Source of the DNA: an uncultured Prevotella sp.
GTDB taxonomy: Bacteria; Bacteroidota; Bacteroidia; Bacteroidales; Bacteroidaceae
Length of the DNA: 9,526 bases
Direction: 5' to 3'
Assembly (NCBI GenBank): GCA_937874345.1
Contig: CALNBT010000175.1
Span: forward strand, 1-9,526
The position numbers were made by a program, and so were the translations under genes. The notes beneath the pieces were generated by a model that saw nothing but the letters and a program-made list of their open reading frames with translations, had not been told where the DNA came from and ran no database searches. Below are positions 1-6,465 of the stretch, in pieces; within the stretch, counting starts at the first letter, position 1; each line of letters opens with the position of its first letter.

Positions 1-2492
1 AGATTCAAGCCCAGCTTGTCTTTGTCATCATAGAATTTTGCCCGCACATTGGTTCCATGCTCATGAATCGCCCCATCAAAAAAGGCGTTGAATACATATT
101 GCGGGTTATCCTGATTGTTTCGCACCTGTCCATGATACGTCATTCCCAGTTCCGAAGAAGCCATGCGAAGGCGAACGGTGTCTAACTGTACGCCACCGGC
201 CGACAACTTGTCTATCAACAATGATCCATTCAAGCCACCAACAGGCGAAGAAGTGATGTTCACCATGGCCGAATCGAGATCTACTTGATATTTACGCAGA
301 ATGTTTACCAACAGATTATTTTTGCCAGAAAGGAGATAAATATCCGCCTTTGGCAGCTTTGAGCGTAATAAGGTCTGATTGATATATTTTTTTTGATATT
401 GTGTTTTGGCTTCAGTGAGCAATCCCATCGATTCTTTCAATAGCTTTTCGTATCCTCCACTGCCCTTCAACACAAGCCGTAAATCATCTGATATCACCTT
501 GGCAAAAGTCGAATCGGGTCTTGTCAGCAGATGATAGGTAACAGAGCCTGGGTCATAAACCTTGCCTTTATCGATGATCTTCAATTGATCAAAGGCGCCT
601 TGTATCTGATAATTGTTTTTCAAATCGGTCGAAATATTCATATTACCTTGCATCGCAAGGATAATAGAATCTTCCGTTAGATGAAGGTTCTTCAAATCAA
701 GATGTGTCAAATTGGTTTTTACGACAGCATTTAAGGTCTTGGAATGCGTGAGCGCATCCAGAACAATATCGCCCCTGATCAAAGAGTTGTTGCTGTTGAT
801 AACAGCTTTCGCATGTCCATTACGCACCTGCGCGTCGGCCGAGATGTTATTGAGAAGATATTGACCAAATTGAAATTGGGTCACTTTCATATTGGCCGTC
901 AGCGAGGTTTTTGGCGAGAAGATGTCTGTGCCTTTTCCCTTCACGTGGATCAATCCACTAAAAGGATGAAAGCCTTGATTGGGTAAGAAATGCTGCAGTG
1001 GCAGACGATTAGCTGTGAGATTGGCATGATAGGCCATTCTTCCGGCATCGAATGCTGCCATTCCCTTTAATGACCCTCCTCCTTGTTGTGCAATGAAAGT
1101 AGATCCATATTGACTTCCATTAACTTTGACATGCCCCTTGAACCTGATTCCACGCGGGATATTCACCTGTTTTTGCATCTTGGCATCGAGCATGGCTTTC
1201 ACCATATCCAGATTTCCTGTCACAGCCTCCAGATGGACATCAGCCTTCAGTTTTCGAGGATCCGTTAGGTTGGACATCGTACCAGAGGCATTGGCAGTCA
1301 ATACCGAAGGCAATTTGACATGGAGTCCCGTCATTCGGGCTGACTGCATGTTGCCTCTCACGATACCGTCGATCTGCAACGGAGCATTGGGCCATTTCTT
1401 TCGGAAGTCAGATGGCATCCCAACCATGAAGCGCATCAGGTCTTGCTTGCCCAAAGAAGCGTGTAGGGTGGCGTTCAACTGGCCTGGAGCTTCTTTTGAA
1501 AAGCTATTCAAATCCATGAAGAAATCGGCAAGTATAGCAGATTCTGAGGTTCTGATCTTGAGGTCATGCAAATACACTCTGGAAGAATCCATCTTGATGG
1601 GACCTGAGAGTTCTTGGAGATCTAACCCACTCTTCTCACGAAACGCCATCTGCCGGACGCGCATTTCAAGTTTTGGCGCCTTGAAATCCAGTGAATCAAC
1701 ACCCACTCGAACATCCGTCATCACCAAATGATTGTAATCTAATCCCTTGGTTCGTGGGGCGAACCTATTATCATACTGCAGGCGGCCATCAGTCCAATCC
1801 AGTTTGTTTAGCTGATAATGCCCAGAACCTAGGTCAAACAGCCCATTCCTGGCAATGGCGTTTCCCAAATATGCCTGTACATCAAGCGTGTCACCAGGCA
1901 TCTTCACGGTGAAAGCTGTATGACGGATATCGAGGCCATCGACCTTAATCTTCCAAAAGTTTTTAGTGGTACTGGTATCTTTTGGAACACTGTCTGACAA
2001 GGTGACCATCAGGTTCGCATCTGACAATAAAGCCTTATTCAGTCGAAAAGTCTTTGCCTTTAAATCGATACCATGGCTCATCACGGCGAGCTTGCCAATG
2101 ATACCATTGACCCGTGCGGCAGCAATCATATTCGTCGTATTGAGTTTCATATGATGAAATTCCAACTGATCGATTTGAATTTGCTGCGATAATAACGGCA
2201 TCAACTGGACATCGACAATGAGTTTGCCAATAGCTGCAATGGTATCTTTAACCTGTGGTAACGAATCGTTTTGCTGAATGACTTGCACATCGCCCAATGC
2301 CAAATCCAAAGGAAAAGCCAATCTTACCTCACCAACGTGGATATTCATACCCGTTTGTTGGGAAGCGTAAGCGGTGACCTTCTTGACCGCCCACTGCTGA
2401 AAGGGCGGGAAATAAAATAAAAGGGCTAGAATAAACACCAGTATTACAGGAATTCCAATGATCAAGCCTATCCACTTCAGCGTTTTCTTCAT
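1..2492 (-). CDS. tamB: TamB-like translocation/assembly module protein, N-terminal 830 residues (C-terminus beyond window)
   Basis: I translated this frame by hand from the ATG at 2492 and found it open for 830 codons to the left edge, so the gene is partial. The product starts with a short basic stretch and one hydrophobic segment (about residues 8-28), which suits an inner-membrane anchor. An AsmA/TamB-type entry follows, with FPPFQQWAVKKVTAYA at about 28-43 and the pattern GMNIHVGEVRLAFPLDLALG at about 48-67. The rest is long, repetitive, beta-rich sequence without a catalytic motif, as expected of TamB, whose beta-taco or groove bridges the periplasm. Bacteroidota TamB proteins usually run to about 1,400-1,700 residues and carry the diagnostic DUF490 domain at the C-terminus, so roughly half is missing here. 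TamB-type proteins act in outer-membrane biogenesis (autotransporter assembly, phospholipid transport). A large AsmA-like protein is the alternative. The family is fairly certain; the precise role is inferred. Confidence 0.85.
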   Translation of the reverse strand, partial: MKKTLKWIGLIIGIPVILVFILALLFYFPPFQQWAVKKVTAYASQQTGMNIHVGEVRLAFPLDLALGDVQVIQQNDSLPQVKDTIAAIGKLIVDVQLMPLLSQQIQIDQLEFHHMKLNTTNMIAAARVNGIIGKLAVMSHGIDLKAKTFRLNKALLSDANLMVTLSDSVPKDTSTTKNFWKIKVDGLDIRHTAFTVKMPGDTLDVQAYLGNAIARNGLFDLGSGHYQLNKLDWTDGRLQYDNRFAPRTKGLDYNHLVMTDVRVGVDSLDFKAPKLEMRVRQMAFREKSGLDLQELSGPIKMDSSRVYLHDLKIRTSESAILADFFMDLNSFSKEAPGQLNATLHASLGKQDLMRFMVGMPSDFRKKWPNAPLQIDGIVRGNMQSARMTGLHVKLPSVLTANASGTMSNLTDPRKLKADVHLEAVTGNLDMVKAMLDAKMQKQVNIPRGIRFKGHVKVNGSQYGSTFIAQQGGGSLKGMAAFDAGRMAYHANLTANRLPLQHFLPNQGFHPFSGLIHVKGKGTDIFSPKTSLTANMKVTQFQFGQYLLNNISADAQVRNGHAKAVINSNNSLIRGDIVLDALTHSKTLNAVVKTNLTHLDLKNLHLTEDSIILAMQGNMNISTDLKNNYQIQGAFDQLKIIDKGKVYDPGSVTYHLLTRPDSTFAKVISDDLRLVLKGSGGYEKLLKESMGLLTEAKTQYQKKYINQTLLRSKLPKADIYLLSGKNNLLVNILRKYQVDLDSAMVNITSSPVGGLNGSLLIDKLSAGGVQLDTVRLRMASSELGMTYHGQVRNNQDNPQYVFNAFFDGAIHEHGTNVRAKFYDDKDKLGLN

Positions 2493-2512
2493 ATATCTTC
2501 TAAATCTGATAG

Positions 2513-2543
2513 CAAAGAAAAAAATACCATTCTATTACGCAAA
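2513..2543 (-). promoter_or_regulatory. Candidate Bacteroidota-type promoter for tamB
   Basis: On the minus strand a TTTG (2540-2543) lies 19 bases before TTTCTTTG (2513-2520). The latter matches five of the six fixed positions of the Bacteroidota -7 box TAnnTTTG. Transcription would begin near 2507, leaving a leader of about 15 bases before the ATG at 2492. The -7 box has a T where A is expected and the region is T-rich, so a chance match is possible. Confidence 0.4.
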
Positions 2544-2586
2544 GTAAAGTTTTTTTTATGACAAAATCGCATATTTACTGATATTT

Positions 2587-2802
2587 TTACCGCTGGTAAG
2601 GTGAAACAACGGGGTTAAAAGGGCAAAAACAAAGATTTCTTCCACAAATCATCCTCTCGATATGACAAATCGTACGACACAATATGCATGATATTGTCAA
2701 GCAATTTCCAGGACATTGTCCCTTGATATGGTGCTTTTTGCCCCTCAATTTGCATGGATTTGTAACACATTGGTTTTCATATACTTTGAATGGTAAATAC
2801 AT
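2587..2802 (-). CDS. Possible cysteine-rich small protein, 71 residues, function unknown
   Basis: I do not recognise this ORF and it may not be a gene. It would encode a basic 71-residue protein with ten cysteines and no signal peptide or clear membrane span. The cysteines include an SCILC (CxxC) and a CFC (CxC) motif in the second half, plus a GQCPGNC stretch in the middle. In its favour, AGGTGA lies about nine bases before the ATG, an in-frame TGA closes the frame just upstream so the start is not arbitrary, and it shares the orientation of its neighbours. Against it, Bacteroidota rarely rely on Shine-Dalgarno sites, I see no good TAnnTTTG box upstream, and a receptor terminator lies before it. 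If real, it could be a metal-binding or disulphide-rich peptide, but nothing shows which. Confidence 0.3.
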   Translation of the reverse strand: MYLPFKVYENQCVTNPCKLRGKKHHIKGQCPGNCLTISCILCRTICHIERMICGRNLCFCPFNPVVSPYQR

Positions 2803-2840
2803 CTGGCATCACCTCGCAGTATCCTAGCAGACAAAAGCTA

Positions 2841-2855
2841 CTGATATGGTATCAG
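2841..2855 (-). repeat. Small inverted repeat (6-bp arms, 3-base loop) in the spacer
   Basis: CTGATA and TATCAG form perfect 6-bp arms around a 3-base centre. The repeat lies between the receptor terminator and the small cysteine-rich ORF. No T-tract follows on either strand, so it is not a standard terminator. It could be part of a leader structure or an operator. Confidence 0.4.
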
Positions 2856-2874
2856 ATGGAGGGGTGTCTGGCAT

Positions 2875-2908
2875 AAAAAAGGCTTCCAAAAAATCTTCGG
2901 AAGCCTTT
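2875..2908 (-). terminator. Rho-independent terminator of the TonB-receptor gene
   Basis: On the minus strand AAAGGCTTCC (2908-2899) pairs perfectly with GGAAGCCTTT (2887-2878) across an 11-base loop and runs directly into a T-tract (2880-2875). It begins 23 bases after the receptor stop codon. The position and orientation fit termination of the receptor transcript, separating it from tamB. Confidence 0.85.
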
Positions 2909-2930
2909 CATAATCTAACATTTATAGAGA

Positions 2931-5357
2931 TTACAGGTGGAATTTCACATCAACCCCAAACTGTAAAGGATTGCCTCGCTGGGCAAAGGTAAGTTGTTGG
3001 CCTGTCGCTCCGCTCTGAAAAGCGAAGGTGTTGTAACGGGTGTCTGTAAGATTCTTTCCCCAAACACGCAGCACGACCTTGCCAAATTCGGCATCAGCGT
3101 GAGCTCCGAGGGTGGCATATAGCTTCTGGTTGTAGAGGTTAGCCTCATCCCAGTAAATATTTCCGCATCCTGAAACATTGGCACCCAGTACAATCGCTTT
3201 GAGCATCGATGACGAAACATCAAAACGATAGTCTGCCATTGCGGCAAAAGTATGTTGAGGCACAAAAGGAACCTGCTTGTTCTTGTAGTCGACATCCGTC
3301 AAAATGTTATTTATCATCACCTTATCCGTATAACTATCAAAGACTGCATGGGTATAGCCATAGCTCAAAGACCAGGCCAGCCGTTCGTTGAAAGCGTTGC
3401 CGCGCAACGTCGTCTCAACACCGCACGAATGGCTTTTCCCGGCATTGACCATCATTCTGCCGAATCCATAGTTGCCAGCCATGACTGACAGCTGCTGGTT
3501 TTTAACCTCCATGTAATAGGTGCTTAAATCGAACAACATATTACCATTGAAGAGATTGATATGTGTTCCCAACTCGTAGTTCCAGCTAGTTTCGGGCTTA
3601 TAAGAGATGGTTTTGTTTACATTATCATAATCTTGTTCTGTATGAGGCACCGTGTAGCTTGAACGCATGGCTTTGTTACTGTTGGCATTCAGATCGGCAT
3701 TGAGGATATCAGAGAACATCTGAATATTGAATCCACCGGCACGATAGCCTTTACTAACCAGTGCATAGACATTGCTTCCAAGGTCATCCAAACGGTAGTT
3801 CAATCCAAACTTTGGCAACAGCTGTTCGTATTCGTTGCTTGTCTGATGGTTCAACTCAGACACCAAACTGTTTGTAGCCGTCTGACCCATTACATTTGCC
3901 GTCATATTCATATAGGCTGAAGCGTCGTATTGTACCTTTACAAAACTGTAATCATAACGCAATCCCAAGGTGGCAGTAAGTCGATCGGTGATGTTCACGT
4001 TTGATTCATGGAAGAAACCAACATTGAATTGTGGGGTATGAAACAAGCCTGGAGCACCCATCGTCACATCCATCGAAACGCCACCGGCATCAGCAATGGT
4101 CTTGGCAGCCATCTGCTGGGCTACCTGTTGAGGCATCCCAGCTTTAACCATTCCTGCAACCATGGCGTTGAGCATGGCATTGTACATGGCAGACTGAATG
4201 GCTTGACCGATTGGAGCCGTGATTCCGTCAGAAAAATAAACGGGAGAATTGGTTTTCAACCACTGCCCAGAGAAGAAGGCTCCTGTGGTCCAATGCCAGC
4301 ATGAAGGTCGGTTGCTCTTGAGGACAAACTCTTGTGTGTAGGAATTCTGAAGCTGACGCTGATCAAGATGCATGAAGTCTTGAGGCAAATAATCCAAATC
4401 CATCAGCATGTAATCCTTGAGATACTGGTAGGTTGACGTTGAGTTGAAATCAAAATAATTGCCCTTAAAGGTAACGTTCAACGACGAATTGACCATATTT
4501 CTCTGGTACTCTCCTTGGTGGTTGATATTAGGATCGGCAGTAATGCCTGTCGTCTGGTCCAACAAACCATAGGGAAACGCATGCTGCTTGGTATATTGAT
4601 AATCGCCCAGCAATTGGATATTCCAGCGCGTTGTAGGACGCCATACCAGCATGGTTTTGCCACCTGCCTCATCAAAATTGTCGGCACGGCCGTTATCAAA
4701 AGCGTTACGGAAGAAACCATTTGAGCCGTTATAGAAACCAGCAACAGAAAAACCAAATTGGTCGTTTACCTTGTTGTAATGAGCAGCCTCGACAGAACGG
4801 TATCCATATGTACCATATCCCAGGCGGACATCGGTGCCTTGGTAGTTCATGGGATTCTTGGAATAGATGCGAATGAGGCCACCTTCGGTATTTTGCCCAT
4901 ACAACGTACCTTGAGGTCCGCGAAGAACATCTATGCGATCTACCTCATATGTATGGAAATTTAAGGTCGACTTACCCATGATAGGCATGTTATCGAGGTA
5001 AAGACCCACTGCCGGACTGTTGACACGTGAACCTATTCCGCGTACATACATGGAAGATGTCAACCGAGATCCATAATTTGGCATCGCAAAAGATGGAACA
5101 TAGCTGGCCAAATCGCGAAGGTCGTTGACATTCAGCGATCGGATATCCTGACTTGAAAAGATGGAAGAACTAAGTGGTTGGTTGCGAAGTCTGAAAACGT
5201 CCTTAGGCTGTGCGTTGACATTTATCTCATCTAGGTTAAAGACTCGTGTCGAATCTGACAACAAGTTTTTCTCCAAATTACCGTTGGTTACTCCGGCATG
5301 TGCCGAAATCATTCCCGACAACAGCAGTGTTGCCGCCAACAATGTATTTTTTTTCAT
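2931..5357 (-). CDS. TonB-dependent outer-membrane receptor (SusC-unlike, siderophore/vitamin-receptor type)
   Basis: The 808-residue product is an outer-membrane barrel that takes up a scarce ligand using TonB energy. Residues 1-21 are a Sec signal peptide with a likely cut after AHA. A TonB-box-like stretch (VFNLDEINVNA, about 39-49) precedes the plug domain (about 55-168), which carries the typical YVRGIGSR and DRIDVLRGPQGTLYG (140-154). The remainder is a barrel rich in alternating strands, with the late-barrel motif VWGKNLTDTRYNTF (765-778) and a terminal strand ending VDVKFHL. There is no N-terminal carboxypeptidase-regulatory-like domain and no SusD gene beside it, so it resembles FecA/COG1629 receptors more than SusC glycan receptors. 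The ligand cannot be read from sequence; iron-siderophore, haem or a cofactor are possible. An Ala/Met-rich helical insertion (about 380-435) interrupts the barrel. It has its own promoter and terminator, so it is probably monocistronic. Confidence 0.93.
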   Translation of the reverse strand: MKKNTLLAATLLLSGMISAHAGVTNGNLEKNLLSDSTRVFNLDEINVNAQPKDVFRLRNQPLSSSIFSSQDIRSLNVNDLRDLASYVPSFAMPNYGSRLTSSMYVRGIGSRVNSPAVGLYLDNMPIMGKSTLNFHTYEVDRIDVLRGPQGTLYGQNTEGGLIRIYSKNPMNYQGTDVRLGYGTYGYRSVEAAHYNKVNDQFGFSVAGFYNGSNGFFRNAFDNGRADNFDEAGGKTMLVWRPTTRWNIQLLGDYQYTKQHAFPYGLLDQTTGITADPNINHQGEYQRNMVNSSLNVTFKGNYFDFNSTSTYQYLKDYMLMDLDYLPQDFMHLDQRQLQNSYTQEFVLKSNRPSCWHWTTGAFFSGQWLKTNSPVYFSDGITAPIGQAIQSAMYNAMLNAMVAGMVKAGMPQQVAQQMAAKTIADAGGVSMDVTMGAPGLFHTPQFNVGFFHESNVNITDRLTATLGLRYDYSFVKVQYDASAYMNMTANVMGQTATNSLVSELNHQTSNEYEQLLPKFGLNYRLDDLGSNVYALVSKGYRAGGFNIQMFSDILNADLNANSNKAMRSSYTVPHTEQDYDNVNKTISYKPETSWNYELGTHINLFNGNMLFDLSTYYMEVKNQQLSVMAGNYGFGRMMVNAGKSHSCGVETTLRGNAFNERLAWSLSYGYTHAVFDSYTDKVMINNILTDVDYKNKQVPFVPQHTFAAMADYRFDVSSSMLKAIVLGANVSGCGNIYWDEANLYNQKLYATLGAHADAEFGKVVLRVWGKNLTDTRYNTFAFQSGATGQQLTFAQRGNPLQFGVDVKFHL

Positions 5358-5382
5358 AAATAAGTTTGTATTTTATCGGTTG

Positions 5383-5413
5383 CAAAATTACGATATTCTG
5401 CCATTTTTGACAA
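5383..5413 (-). promoter_or_regulatory. Promoter of the TonB-receptor gene
   Basis: On the minus strand TAATTTTG (5390-5383) is a perfect Bacteroidota -7 box (TAnnTTTG). A TTG (5413-5411) precedes it by exactly 20 bases, a normal -33 position. Transcription should begin near 5377, giving a leader of about 20 bases before the ATG at 5357. Confidence 0.75.
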
Positions 5414-5429
5414 TCCTTATTTATGAGGA
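5414..5429. promoter_or_regulatory. Imperfect palindrome abutting the receptor -33 box (candidate operator)
   Basis: The 16-base sequence TCCTTATTTATGAGGA is symmetric at 12 of 16 positions (TCCT.AT..AT.AGGA). It ends immediately upstream of the -33 TTG of the receptor promoter, where activators or repressors often bind. No regulator is identifiable from it, and short A/T-rich palindromes arise by chance. Confidence 0.3.
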
Positions 5430-5443
5430 ATTTGAGCCATCCT

Positions 5444-6454
5444 TTATACATTCATCGCACCACAGTGTTCACATCGACCTTTATGGGAAATCTCTTCACC
5501 GCAATTACCACAGATGAAGGTCCGACGCGCATGCTTGAAATATAGTCTGATAGAAAAGTAAAAGTACAAAATCAGTAGTGGATAGCCAATAAAATACAGG
5601 GTAGAAAGTCCGAAAATAATATAATTGACTGCACAGACGGCCACGACCCCACCGAGATACATGACCGCATCACTGAACGGCAGACTGTGACGTACATCGT
5701 CAACAACGGCTAAACCGACAATGAGCATGGCCCATACGGACATCAAGAAGAGGGAGAGCGGAAAGTGAACAGAGAAGGGATTGAGCGTGGGATGAAAGTA
5801 AAATTGTTTCCATAATTCTGGAACAAACATTTGCATACTGGCATAAAGCGTGGCAGAGGCAGCAACAATCAAACAGAGCAAGGTGGGATAAAACGACTGG
5901 ATATCCCTAAAATGTACGATGTAAGCATTTTCTTTCTGAACCAGATGAAGCCAATAAGCAACGGCAATCAGTGAAATAATGATGAGAAAGATCAGCAAAT
6001 GGGTGTCCGAGAAAATAGAAATAAACTGCGAGATCGGGTCAGATGGAACGACTTTTGGTAACATCTGCGATTCGTGTATCCACCCAAAAGTGTGCTGGTC
6101 GCTGGCCAATTGTACCCAGACGGAATCGATGGTATCGGTCGGTATCATGCGAATGTCGGCCACAACCACGTGTTCGTGCCGTTTTATGATCAATGAGTCT
6201 ATCATCAACCCTGAAACGATTTCCTCGGGTTGCTGTTTGAACAATACCAATGTATCGCTTTTAACGATGAAATTATAATTGTTCGAATAGTGGTGCTTAG
6301 AAGAAAAGAGCAGAGAATCGGCCTGTTTGTGTTTCAAAACATGATAGGCTGCCAAATGACGATGTGGCTTTTGATAACAAGACGACAGCAAGCCGACGCC
6401 TATCAGCATCGACAGGCACACCCAAAGAAATGATTTGCCAACAAGCTTTTTCAT
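5444..6454 (-). CDS. Predicted lipoprotein with SH3-like domain, five membrane spans and C-terminal zinc ribbon, function unknown
   Basis: The 336-residue protein begins with a lipoprotein signal peptide ending in LLSSC, with Cys26 as the predicted lipidated residue. Residues 27-150 should be periplasmic and include an SH3-like pattern (SVWVQL at 111-116, then FGWIHESQML at 123-132). About five hydrophobic spans follow (near 152-169, 189-207, 229-250, 264-281 and 285-301). The C-terminus is a four-cysteine zinc ribbon: C315, C318, C328, C331. An odd number of spans after a periplasmic N-terminus places the zinc ribbon in the cytoplasm, so the protein could link envelope and cytoplasm. It starts 11 bases after the rlhA stop codon, so the two are very probably co-transcribed. 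I can assign no function. The signal peptide could instead be an uncleaved membrane anchor, which would shift the topology. Confidence 0.85.
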   Translation of the reverse strand: MKKLVGKSFLWVCLSMLIGVGLLSSCYQKPHRHLAAYHVLKHKQADSLLFSSKHHYSNNYNFIVKSDTLVLFKQQPEEIVSGLMIDSLIIKRHEHVVVADIRMIPTDTIDSVWVQLASDQHTFGWIHESQMLPKVVPSDPISQFISIFSDTHLLIFLIIISLIAVAYWLHLVQKENAYIVHFRDIQSFYPTLLCLIVAASATLYASMQMFVPELWKQFYFHPTLNPFSVHFPLSLFLMSVWAMLIVGLAVVDDVRHSLPFSDAVMYLGGVVAVCAVNYIIFGLSTLYFIGYPLLILYFYFSIRLYFKHARRTFICGNCGEEISHKGRCEHCGAMNV

Positions 6455-6465
6455 GATTGATTTCC

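Larger units (their letters stand above)
2493..2930. other. Intergenic spacer between tonB-receptor gene and tamB
   Basis: This 438-base stretch holds no confidently identified gene. From right to left it contains the receptor terminator hairpin (2875-2908), a small hairpin and other possible pairings (2803-2872), a doubtful cysteine-rich small ORF (2802-2587), and an A/T-rich stretch with the candidate tamB promoter (2513-2543). I saw no tRNA, recognisable riboswitch, direct-repeat array or transposase remnant in it. Confidence 0.7.

Noticed and set aside
1126..1731. A 201-codon open frame on the plus strand
   Set aside because: It is antisense to tamB, whose minus-strand frame is open throughout and has a recognisable product. 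The plus-strand translation resembles no protein family.
5161..5517. A 118-codon plus-strand frame spanning the start of the receptor gene and the end of the lipoprotein gene
   Set aside because: It runs antisense through the receptor signal-peptide region and promoter, and has no recognisable protein features.
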